Below, piece after piece: positions 1-10,771 of a stretch of DNA of 64,000 nt. This DNA comes from Raffaelea ambrosiae (lineage: Eukaryota; Ascomycota; Sordariomycetes; Ophiostomatales; Ophiostomataceae). A model generated the notes under the pieces. The model saw only the letters and a list, made by a program, of their open reading frames with translations. It was not told the origin of the DNA and searched no databases. The stretch lies in contig PCDI01000009.1 in the NCBI GenBank assembly GCA_002778195.1, positions 66,291-130,290 on the forward strand. Direction: 5' to 3'. Within the stretch, counting starts at the first letter, position 1, and every line of letters starts with the position of its first letter. Position numbers and translations under genes: made by a program.

Positions 1-49
1 TGTTGTTTGTTTCGTATAATTGACTTGGAATGCAAAACATGAAGCACAG

Positions 50-639
50 CTTCCGGGACGCAAACAAATTTCTGCTCCACGGCATTGCTGACTGCACAAG
101 CAAACAAGGTGTACGGCTACGTGGCATGTGGCTCAGTAGCAGTCACAGATCATTACATGCTATCGCCTACGCGTCCTGTCCCTACACCATCACTGTCATC
201 GTCGTCTTCGCTTTTTTTGCCGATGTCTTCCTCTTCATCGACCGAATCGTTCCCAATAACACCAGCAACCAGTCCATCAAGCATTGGAAATGCAACAAAT
301 TCTGCTTCATCGTCTTGGCCAACTACTGCTGTGAACCCATCTGTCCCGTCCACCTCCCCGGACATTGAGAGCGGCAAGGAAACCAATACCGGGGCCGTCG
401 TCGGCGGATCTTTAGGTGGCATCGCTCTTTTGTCTCTATCTGCTGTTACGGCCATGTGCATCTTTCAAAGAGGTCAGAAGCTGAAGTCGGACTCGAGCTT
501 GCCACAACCAGATTCATCTGACCTCTCTCCTATGTCGCCATCTGAGCCCGAGAAGGATTTTATGGAAGCGGAGACAGATTGTCGTCCCTCGCGGCCATTC
601 CGACAGCCGGGAATTGAATACATCGAGCTTCCGGCATAG
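50..639 (+). CDS. Ser/Thr-rich single-pass membrane protein, 3' exon (partial)
   Basis: This is the last exon of a gene that begins left of the window. The frame is open from an acceptor-like CAG at 47-49 to TAG at 637-639, and the in-frame TGA at 40-42 shows that the coding part must be spliced in. The visible protein starts with a short Cys-containing stretch (FCSTALLTAQANKVYGYVAC), continues as a Ser/Thr/Pro-rich stalk of about 80 residues, then has one hydrophobic segment (GAVVGGSLGGIALLSLSAVT) after an acidic flank, and ends in a cytoplasmic tail of about 65 residues rich in Ser, Pro and Glu. This is the plan of fungal cell-surface, Mid2/Wsc-like proteins: extracellular Cys domain, glycosylated stalk, one membrane span, short tail. 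No specific family can be named from the C-terminus alone. The acceptor and phase are inferred. Confidence 0.6.
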
Positions 640-1134
640 TCCATTTATTGGCAAGGCTAATCGGGTGGTACAGGGAAGCAAGAGGGCATCTACCTATGTC
701 TTGGTCCAACCCAGAAAACAATAGACTTAAATTAAACTAACCAAAGAGACAGTTAGAAGCAATAACTAATCCCAAAGCTAAAGCTTTTCTCATAGATGGC
801 TAACTACCACGGGCAGTTCTTCCTGTCATTTGGGCCTGGCGTATTGCAATTGCGATTAATATGGCCAGCAAACAAGTTATTAGTAAAAATGTCTCCGTAC
901 TTTACCATGCCAAATGAATCAAATAAGACGCAAAAGTGGAAACACGCCATCCAAGAATAACTTTCATGATTTATACTATTTCCCTTGGGGCAGGCAGGGC
1001 AGCTAGGACATCAGACGAACCAAATGAAATGTAATCGAAGAGAAAATAAAACGAAAAGGAATGTCCCGGACAAAACAGAAATCCCAGTAGTCCACAAATC
1101 CACAAATCCATCACCAGCGCCGGCGAGCCCAAAA
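640..1134. other. Convergent intergenic region
   Basis: Spacer between the stops of the membrane-protein fragment (+) and facB (-). It is AT-rich with no coding frame of note and presumably holds both 3' UTRs. Confidence 0.6.
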
Positions 1135-4100
1135 TCACAGCACAAACCCGCTTTCCATGCTATCAATGACAAAACCATCTGTACCCGGCCCGCACCCATT
1201 ATTTAGGAGACCGTTAGCACCCCGATAGTCCAAATTCCCAATGTCGAGTCCACCCAGGCCAAGGCTGGCTAGTTCGGTCGACGCTACGTCTTCACCCACT
1301 GAACTCATGCTCTCGTCGCTGAAACTTAGGACACTTTGTGCCGGTGGAGGGATGCTGCCCGGGCCGCTGCTATGTGACTCCGGACCCGTTAGGTCACCCA
1401 AGGAAAACCCAGTGAGATCCCATGATTCGGGAGACCAACCATCGGCGCCAGACTGAGATGTTGCTGACGCAGGTGCAGCATCCGTGGCATTTGCCAGTGC
1501 AATTGCTGGTCCACCGTAGATAGCATCATATACATTCATCTGTCCACCGTCCATCGAGCTCAGTAGAGCCTCCCAGTCGGCGGTGGTCACACCAGAAGGC
1601 GATGTTTTCGGTGGCAGCGATCCATAAAATTGCGGTTGCTGCTGATGTTGCTGTTGCTGTTGTTGTTGTTGTTGTTGTTGTTGTTGCCGAGACTGAAGAG
1701 GGGAAGAGGGTTGTGACCGAGAAGGAACACTGCCGTTGCTTCCAATTGGAATGTAGTCCAGGTTCTTCTTCGGCGATACTCTCTGCTGCTGCTGCTGCTG
1801 CTGCTGTTGCTGTTGCTGCTGTGGCTGAGCCATGCGGTTCAGTATCTGCGCCTGAGACATCGACAACCGGTGCTGTTTTTGCTGCTGCTCTCTAGGGTTA
1901 TCAAACGAAGAGCGAGAGCGAGACCTGTACGGCTGTGGTTCGGTTTTGATATTCATGCCACCCGCGACAGTAATTGTTGGCATGGTCATCCGCCGGAGCT
2001 TTTCCTGGTGGTGGAGAAGATCCGATTCGCTACTGGTGCCGGCATGCAAGCTAACGCCCAGTTGCTGCGGCTGCTGGTGAATTTTCTTGTGGCGACTTCC
2101 AGTGGACGACGCCCGGCGTGCTGTAGGAGCCGCGGGGGATTCCTGGTCTGAGGAGTTGCGGGCCGGCGAAATTGGGTCGTCAAGAGTGATCAGCATACCT
2201 GCCACACGCTTGAGGTCATAGCAGCCCGGCGCCTTCGCACGGTCGGCAATCTTGATCACTGAGTTGATGAGACGCTCGCTATCCTTCATCATCTTACTGT
2301 CATGCTTGAGATCCATGCTCTGGTAGAGCAGAGTCATTCCACAGACAACAAGGAGGTCCGGCTTATTCAGGCACATTGAAAAAGACATCTTGCGCTCTTC
2401 GAGAAGTTCGACAATCTGTATAATGTACTTGCTCGCCTCGCTGATTGCCATAACAGCGGGACCTGCTTTCGTACCTAGGCTCGTGCCGACTGCTGGTCTC
2501 CAGATCAATGTGCGGATGTAGTTATAGGTGAGCGACTGTATTTAATTTTAGCGGCAAGGTCTCGCGATGGGCGAATGGGCATGGATAACGTAGTTTTTTT
2601 CCCATGTACTTACAAGGAGTGGCGACCGATTGCCGGTGACGTCGGTAGACGGCTTCTCTTGGCGGAATGTCAATGTCAAATGTGCGGGTAAAGTATCACG
2701 CCACTCGACCAATTCGGCATCTAGGGAAGACATCTGCTGCAGAGACAGCTCGTGCGTAGCAGCCGCAGGATAATTTGTTTCTAGAACTTTGGCAAGTATA
2801 CGTGAGGCCCGGAAGAGGGCGAGGGCGGAAGATATACGGGTAAATTCGCCCGGAAGAGTAGGCTGGAAGCCTTTCTCCGTGACATATTCGTCGTCAGTAT
2901 CCGAGGGGTATTCAGCGTGAATGTCGTTGTCCTTCAGCATTTTTGGCAGGCCCAGAACAGCAGCAGAAAAGCAGTCCAGTGTGTACAGGGCCCAGAATAC
3001 TTTTTTCCGAGTCTCGATTGTCAAGGCACCAAAAGAAAACCGCTTCTGACTCTGGTGGAGGCCGAGGCGGTGGGACAGACCGACAGCAATACCCTTGTAG
3101 TACTGTAGCCGCTTGTAGTCGGCACGAACGGTGCAGTACAAAAGAGCGAGGACAAGGCATTGAAGGGTGATGATCGTGTTGTCCATCAGTACAGATTCGA
3201 GCGACCGGTGCCACTGCTGCTCACATATAGCGATCTGCTCAAGATCTGGCTGGTCACTGGACAGAGCAGCGATGGCAAAGACTAGGTAAAGCTGAGCCAA
3301 TTTGTGGTGGTTCTTGACCTTGTCGGGGTCGCTGACGAACTCGTCGTAGATGCGTAGGAACGCAGGGCGGTGCAAGACTGGGAACAGCGGAGACCACTCC
3401 TGGAAGTAGACATTCACGCAGCGATCGGAGAAAAGACGGGGCGGAATGCGCATTGCGCTGGTCGGGACTTTGTCGACGAGGGGGTAGCAGCCCTGTATAT
3501 GCAGGAACGCTTCGGCGTGAAAGTCTGAGCAAGACTTGCCGCTCTCCTGCATTCTCCGTTTGAAGGTTTCTGTACTGATTAGCAACGAGTATGTGAACAA
3601 TGAATGACGGGTGCTGTAGCAGGGTGGGAAAGGCATACCGATAAATGAGCGCCCACTGGAAGCACCCATAAAATAAGAATCCGAGTTCTCGACACCCAGA
3701 AGAAGCGGCGAAGCCTGGACTCGAAATGTGTCCTCTTTTGCGGGCGGCGCTGTCGGTGATCGAGACTCTCGTTTGGGCCCGGCCGCAGAACCAGCCAACA
3801 CCGCGCTTGATTTTTCACAAGCAAGAGCCTCGCTGGTCTTCCTTTGTGGGCCACTTGAGGCAGTGGATACCTCAGCGACAGACTCCGTAATGGGTCCCGG
3901 TGAGAGTGAAGAAGAAAGGCGTGCTATGTCGCTCTTGATGGGGGCAGTGGAAGGTGACAAGGGCGATGCGGCCGAGGTGGTACGCGGTGATGATATGTGT
4001 GAGGCCACAGAGGATCGCCGCTGGTTGCTATGCATTTTCGAAAGCATGTCGATTTTCTCGTCCTTCTCGTCGAGGAGATCCTTCAGTTCCCGTACTTCAG

Positions 4101-4335
4101 CCTCGAGCTGGCGCACGCGCTCCTCGAGCGACTCGGTGTAGCCACGTGGGAAAGCGCGCCGGCTCAGTTTGTCGCTTGTCCGGCACTCGAAGCCGACATT
4201 GGCGCATTGTGAGCAACATGGCCGAATGCCATCGCAGCGGATCTTCTTGCTTCTACAGCGGTCGCATGCTTGAGCGATGCGACTCTGGGAACTGGAGCCC
4301 ACCTTGATGACTTTCATGGGCAGTATGCCTGGCAT
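1135..4335 (-). CDS. facB: FacB/Cat8-type Zn2Cys6 acetate-utilisation transcription factor
   Basis: Likely activator of acetate and other C2/gluconeogenic genes (FacB of Aspergillus, acu-15 of Neurospora, Cat8 of yeast). Exons 4335-3639, 3569-2614 and 2535-1135 give about 1017 aa. The start at the conserved MPGILPMKVIKVG is chosen over an upstream in-frame start. Zn2Cys6 cysteines are C24, C27, C34, C41, C44 and C51 (QACDRCRSKKIRCDG), followed by the family hallmark RRAFPRGYTESLEERVRQLE and a coiled coil. A fungal transcription-factor homology domain follows (WSPLFPVLHRPAFL; a DYKRLQYYKG region). The C-terminus is Gln-rich, with two 13-Gln runs near residues 790-802 and 836-848, and ends in an acidic/hydrophobic probable activation region (WEALLSSMDGG). 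Intron 1 (3570-3638, 69 bp) is inferred because removing it restores the family sequence FIETFKRRMQE; it has no stop and is a multiple of three. Intron 2 is 2536-2613, phase 0. Confidence 0.9.
1636..1686 (-). repeat. CAA/CAG trinucleotide repeat, polyGln tract 2 of facB
   Basis: Mostly CAA codons (nine in a row, then mixed CAG/CAA) coding 13 Gln, a His and three more Gln. An almost uniform CAA run is prone to slippage, so length may vary between isolates. Confidence 0.9.
1783..1821 (-). repeat. CAG/CAA trinucleotide repeat, polyGln tract 1 of facB
   Basis: Thirteen Gln codons, mostly CAG with two CAA interruptions, in the Gln-rich C-terminal region of the FacB-type protein. Confidence 0.9.
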
Positions 4336-7300
4336 GTTGGGCGGCTGGGATTGGATATCGGGTGGATTCTGTTCGACACGGCAACTCCGGGTCGTGGTCG
4401 GAAGGGGCGCGAAGGGGGGGGGGAGGGGATGCGCGCAGGTCACGCGGTGTGCGGCTCCGGTCGGAAGTCGGCAGTCGGCAGTCAGGTCGTGATGGGGACA
4501 GAAAATTTTTTAATTCTGATTGCTGCTAGTCGGTCGACAACAACGACAACGTATCGCCAGTTCACTCAAATGCCAGTAACAACCTCTGGGCTGAAAATTG
4601 GAGTGCGTCAGCGGCAGTGTTCTGCATTGAGGTCGCAAATCGCAGAAATCGCAAAAATGGGCGGTGACAGGTCGTGTTTCTCCTGGTTGGTGCGCATGCG
4701 GCGGGATTGGAAAACGCGTGTATGTCGCTCGGTGTAACTTTGAATGTCTTGGAATATGATCCTGGCGATGGAAAAATGGAGTACCATAAACCAAAGCGGA
4801 TATCCGTGGACCGTAAGGGTCAGGTAGAGTGTTGAGTCGATGTCGAGAATGATCGGGAATTCGTAAGATGAAACTGGATGCAGGAGCTATGTTGAGAATG
4901 AAGGCAGAATGCGAGGACGAGGGTACGAAATATGGCAATAGCCTGTGTGGTGACAGAGAGAAGAAACAGCAAATGCGTTGCCAAAAAAGAAAAAAAGGAA
5001 GAGTGGAAAGGAGGAAATGGAGAGAGGACCCGGTTGTTGTGGAAGGTGTGGGGATGGGAGGGATAAAAAGAGAAACGAGAGCGATAGAAGAAGGAAGGGA
5101 CGAGTGCGAGATTTGTCGGGGGAGGGGGGCGCGCGGGCTTTGTGGGTGTGCGGAGGGTCCTGTGTGGAGGGCAGGGTGCCATGCTGGGAAATACGTGCAG
5201 CCAGCCAGTTTTTTCTTCGCCCTGGACTTTGCGGAGAAATTCGGCGGGGGACGGGGGAAGGGTAATATGGCGGACGCTAGTGGCTACTTGTTGGATCTGC
5301 CCTCCAGGAAAGTAGGGAAACAGCGATAGGGAAAGCAGCAGTGGAGAATGTGCCTAGCCCAGCCCCTCCTTCTTTGGCCAATTTTGGATACGGCGTGCTG
5401 GGTGTGGGGATTATTTAGCCACATGCAGCCTGTGTGCCAATCACAAGCCGCTATAACACTTTCCTGCCGTGCCGCACAACGGTGCTAGACATGACTGGCC
5501 TGTGTCTGATTTGTTGGTCTCGACTCTCTGCTCCGCAGTCCGTCTTGGTCCCTCTGCCAAATTTGCTTGAAACGGATCGCTCCCACCATTCGCATCCTCC
5601 AGGACGGGACCAGGCTCTTCTAGAAATCAAGAGTTGTGGTGTCTTAAGGAATGGAGGAGATGGCATCGACTGCCCGGGCCTGACTCGAAACCGCAGAATG
5701 GGGCCCTTGTCACAGGACCTTGCCATCATCCAAAGGGCAGCTCATGGCAAGCAGTCTTGCCCGAGACCATTTATCAAAGAACAGCGTGTTCCATGTTGCG
5801 CTGCCATGTAGGAGCAAACGCACAGAGGAGGGGTCATGAAGCCATTTGTCGTTGATAAAGGGCCACGAAATGCACACACGTGGTCGAGCCATGGATGACT
5901 GACATACTAGTCAGAGAAGGAAGCATTTGCATCGGACAAACAAGGAGTCTGCAGCGCAAGACTGGTAAGGAGCACGAGTACATGCCCTGGCAAGGTTATG
6001 TGAGATACACAAATACTCGTAACCAGTCTCCCTTGGCTGGGTGCTCCAACAAAGGCAAAGTAGAAAATGTGGCCATTGTCCGCAGCCGCAAGGGGTGGTG
6101 TGCACAGAGACCATTTCGGTGGACTCCTGTTGGTCCACATACTAGTTAGTTGCCATGGAGTTACGTACCAAGGCGGCTGCCAGGATGTGAAGTGGAGAAA
6201 TGTCTGGGGCAAACGCAATGCTGGATGGAGTGCGGATACGGGGCAGGCCAAGCAAATATTACGCAGGGTGCACTCGCAGTTACGATACACTTGCACAAAT
6301 GATGGGGACAGGCAGAGCCCGGTGTGGTTGGACGAGCGCCCACCAAGAGGGGCGGGGAAACAAGGACGCAAGCCCAGAAGAAACCTGGAGAAGCGATGTC
6401 TTTGTTTGTGTTGTGTTGCACGGCGAGAGCTGGCCCCATCTCTTGGTTTGCGGGGAAGTGGGCGACATCTTACGATGTCCTACAGAGGTTTGACCGTCAA
6501 GGATGGCAAATCACTACCGTACTGGGTTGGGTTTCATGACGACCGTATGTTTTCTGCCATCGTAGCACCCTTTGCGGCAAGCAATGGGTAGGGCAATGCC
6601 ACGAGCCACGAAGTCGATCTGAGCATCGACAAAACGCGTGATCCAGGTGAATAACGCCCTGCCATGGCTCGAGTGGCTTACCGACTAATAGGGTAACGTC
6701 AGGTTGGGGGCATATGCAAGAAAAAAGAGCAGCCATATCCCGAAATACCCCGGGGTATACGCGCATCTTACATTGTCCGTCTTGTTGTCCTCCTTGACAA
6801 GCCATGGAAGGTGGTGCTCTTGGTGACAGGATGAAGAAGGCGGGAAGTAGCGCATTATACAGCGTAATTAAGATACGAGACTCACAGACACGCCCATTAT
6901 GAGCGACATGGGCCTGCTTCCCACCCGTTTTGGCTGTATCCGGGGATTGAGATCTGGCTAAGAGCCGCGCCGGTTTTACAATTTCCACGCATTTCTCGCG
7001 TCTTTGTCGATCAGCTTAAAGCGATATCCGCCTCCAGGAGAATAGAAGCAGAAGTTTTCCAAGATGAGATTAAATGCAACTCCCACAGTAAGATACTTGG
7101 GATCGGAAATGAAAGCGTTGCGTTGCAGGCAAGAAAAGAAAAAAAATCGCTCTGAAGAAACTACGTAGTAGCACGCGTATCTATAATATTACTCGCAATA
7201 AGCCGGTGGATTGTTGGGGTATCTTACGACGAAGAGAAAACGGAACAAGGCTTTGGGTACCGTCGAAAAACCCTTTCGCCGGCACGGAGTATACGAGCAG

Positions 7301-8492
7301 CTCCCTGGCGAGGTCCTCGACCTGTCCTGTGGCCAGACGACTACTGCAGAGTATGTGATTAGGCAAACCGAAGGATCTCAGGCGCAGCTTTTTAGAACAG
7401 GTACTTCTGGAAGAGCCTGGGAACACCCACTAAATTTTCTCTCTCCAAGAAGTACATTGTATACTCTCGTGTCTACCTCGCAATGTCGGCACCGGGACGG
7501 CCAAAGCAGGGTAAGGTGCAGTAACTACTCGTACGAGTACATAGTATGGCAGAGGCCAAGTTGCGCCGTCCCAGCAAGCAGGGCTGCGGAGCAAAGTGTT
7601 ACCCCGTCTGTCATTCCGTATTACCATTCTGGCCGAAAAAGAAAGCATAACCCGTCCAAACGCTCGCCGAGCCCACAGTACGGTGTACTCGTACGCACTC
7701 CTGCCCCGGAGAAAGCGACGCATTGATCGCTTCTCCACAGCATCCTGGATCTGGAGAACGCTTGCTGGCATCTATCCCTCCCTGACTATGGCGCACTCTA
7801 CGGGCAGGGAATGGGTCTCATAACTAACCCCCGTTCCCCCGACACGGCATGTCTGCACGTGGCTCCAAAAAAAAAGGTGGGTGCGGGCGACAAAGATCGT
7901 GCAATAATAGCGCGTACATTGCGGAACCGCGATGGCAGCGCACTAGGCTAAGCCCCACAAACTTGACACCAGTCCGGGGGTGGTCATCATGTTCCCCCCG
8001 ATCCCATCGCTTTCAGTCTAAGACATTGATCTTGGGGCCCTCTTCTTTAGCTTATTCGTCCCCTTTCCATCGCCTTGCTCCTCTTTCTGGGGGAGGGGGT
8101 TTCCTTTTTTTTTTGTCGACGCTTTCGTTGGCTACATGTACATAGTAAGATAACTACTGGTAAGATACTACGATGTACTATCTAAACTACTTCGAGCACG
8201 GTTGAATACTGTATCCACACTTCCGACACATACGAGTAACAGCCAGCGCCGCCTAGGTCTTGGATCGTATTTCTCCCGCCTTAGTCGTCTTTGGGCTGCT
8301 GTGCCTCCTTGCTTGGGTATGTGTCCAGAGAAGAAACTTACACATTTCATAGGGCTCAAGTTCTATCTTTCGCCGTCCTCAAAACAACATTCTTCGTTGT
8401 GAGGACATTGTCCTCGTTCATCCATCGTGCTGTTAAAACCGCCAGCCCATTGTACAAGCAACCCTTCCTGGCCGCCGTAGGTACTCTGCCTA
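4336..8492. other. Long gene-free spacer upstream of facB
   Basis: About 4.16 kb between the facB start and the stop of the next gene, both on the minus strand. The first 1 kb upstream of facB is pyrimidine-rich on the facB sense strand, as expected for a long fungal promoter/5' UTR, and holds short upstream ORFs with no family resemblance. The rest has only short overlapping frames on both strands and no recognisable protein. It carries three exact copies of GTAAGATAC (7088-7096, 7219-7227 reversed, 8160-8168) and the 14-bp palindrome TACTCGTACGAGTA at 7526-7539. A regulatory or non-coding transcript role is possible but not shown. Confidence 0.55.
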
Positions 8493-10602
8493 TCAGCTAA
8501 AGTCATCATCATTCACACTCTCATCCATGGTCTCATCAACATCCCCTTGATTGGGCACCTCTCCTTCCACTAGGTCGTTTTGGGAAACCTCCATCGACCC
8601 GAGATATGCAACCACGACCTCGTCTGTGAGTAAATCTGTCCGCTGCAGGAGGGTCAGTCCCGTTAGCCATACGTGGAGCCAAAATCAGGGCCAACAAGGG
8701 GAGAGAAAGCAAATAATAATAGTAATAATAATAATAGGACGAAAAAGAGCTCCAAAGTGTGACTGTTTGAAACCCCAGCAGAAACCCCAACTTCCCGCAT
8801 CTAACGAACGGCTCCGACTTGTGAACTCCGCAGACAGATGGGACCAGGGGACCAGGGGGCACATCCGGGTGATGGGAGAAATTGACAGGAATTGGGATCA
8901 TCGCTGCGGCGAAGAGAAACCGTAAATGCTGTGCAATAATGGGAAAAGAGGGGAATAGGAGAAAGGGGAGGGGGTCGGTGTTGTTTCTCACCTTCGCTTC
9001 TAGTGCTTCTAGACCGGAACTGAGGATGCGCGACTCGATGTCTCTGAGTGTCATTGCTTGTCTGGCGGTGTCCTCGCGAACCCAGCTGGAAACAAGTTCA
9101 AATTCCCCGTCTGGGTTTTGATCGCTGTCCGTCACTGTTGGCGGTTGGGGAAATGATGCCGAGGCTGCTTGCATGCGTTCTAGTTGTGCCTCGAGCAATT
9201 CTTCCGCAACCGTGACGACACGGAGCTGAAAAACCGGAGCAAGGCTGTGCGTTGCTGTAAGTGTTGCAAAGTCGCGTGCCCGGTCTGTGACATCCTCACC
9301 CTGCCAAAATACCCGTAGCTCTTGAGTGCCGTCTGTTTCTTGGCAGACACGAAAGTCCAAGCCGTCCTCTTCGTTTACGCACATGAGATATGCAAAAGGG
9401 CACGCCCAGTTGACTCGTGGCATTTTTATTTCGTCGGCATCTTCTTCCTCCCCATGCCTACTGAGTCTCTCGACCTCTATGACAGGAGGAGGGTTGCCAA
9501 AGACATGCAGCTTCGCTTTTGCGAGGGGATCGTCTTGCAGCAGATGAAACGGCAGAACGACACGCTCCCGAACAGAGACCGGGTCAACAAAACCATAGCT
9601 GAACAGCATCTCGGCGGCAGTCTTTTCAGAGCTCGTGTCATTCTTGCTTCCGTGGCCAGTGTACGAGATTGTAATCTCCTCAGATGCTGCAACGTGGTGT
9701 CCTGGTCGCAGCAGGAGCACCACTTCATTATTGTTCCCAGACATGCTGGCTCCACTAGAGGCCGTCGTGGAGTCTTCGTATAATGCATTGGGAGTGGCGC
9801 TGTGATTGACCATATCAATGCAGGGCACCATACCTTCACCAGATCGTGGGAGCTCAAGGCATCGTGAGCGATACCAAGCATCAACGAGGAACCAGTGCCG
9901 TAACTGGGGACCGTTTTCACGGTCCCAGAAGGCTGACTGCCAGTAAGGAATGTCTGATGAGGTTGCTCGCAGCATATCAAACTCGCGCTCCAGAGCTACA
10001 AGTTTAGCTTCCACGGCAGCCTGTATGTAATAAGCACACGTCCCTGTCAGGCCGTTTCAACAACCTCGTAACAAAAAGATCATACCTCGAGCGAGGTGCC
10101 CTGCAACAGCAGACGCTCCTCATCCGACCAGAGCGTTGGCAACGCAACATCTGCCGGAAGAAATGCGACGTACTCTGTCCAGGGATTTGAGAGAGCAAAC
10201 CGCCCCTGGACGTTCTCATTCAAACCAAGAGCCAACTGCACCAGCAAGAAGATCAGGACATCGCCACGAGTGGTCTGTATTAATTGGTGAATCAGCAACA
10301 GGAAACCATAACCACGGAGGCGGATTAGAACACACCTGGCGCCCAGCAGCATCGAGTAACTGGCGAAAATTTCTGTCCTGCTTGGCATAGAGTTCTACTG
10401 CATCTGCATCCAGAACCAGATTGCGTGGGATTCTCATGAGCACAGGCTGGTTCGACAATACCTCAGCCTGTCCGAGGCTCTGCTGGGCGAAGAGACCGTG
10501 CCCCTTTCCACGAGCGGTGTCGATGCGGCAGCCGATGCAAGAAACTGCATTGAGCGTCTGCCAGGCTGGCAGAGACGCCAGAGAAGCGTTTGTGTCAGCC
10601 AT
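8493..10602 (-). CDS. SET-domain lysine methyltransferase (RKM/RLSMT-like)
   Basis: Exons 10602-10336, 10274-10086, 10020-8992 and 8642-8493, all phase 0, give 544 aa. Start is MADTNASL. The N-terminal SET half has ARGKGHGLFAQQSL (S-adenosylmethionine-binding strand) and RIPRNLVLDADAVELYAK. The C-terminal half has the catalytic signature GEGMVPCIDMVNHSATPN and an EITISYTG segment, then FSYGF and a substrate-binding C-terminal domain. The split SET domain with an iSET insertion and C-terminal domain is the plan of the Rubisco-LSMT/Rkm/SETD6 class, which methylates lysines in ribosomal and other non-histone proteins. The exact substrate cannot be told. The last exon codes an acidic tail ending DDDFS. 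Intron 3 (8643-8991, 349 bp) is much longer than the others and stays open if unspliced. Confidence 0.85.
8712..8737. repeat. AAT trinucleotide microsatellite
   Basis: Imperfect (AAT)n with one AGT interruption, inside intron 3 of the SET-domain gene. If the intron were retained it would be read on the minus strand as eight tyrosines. Confidence 0.85.
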
Positions 10603-10771
10603 TGTAGCTGGTTTTATGATGGTGTCTATGTTCACCCTGCCCCAGGGAACGTGTTGGGTATTTGATGGCTAACTATTGCTAGCTCGGTGCAATTCTGCGC
10701 TATCTGGAAGCCTTTTTCGGCACGTGTGAAGATTTGTCTTGCGCGGTCCTGCATTAGTGAGAATGCCCCTC

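Noticed and set aside
6067..6591. 174-codon frame and several overlapping frames in the facB spacer
   Set aside because: Both strands are open in several frames, compositions are random, and no motif or conserved start is seen.
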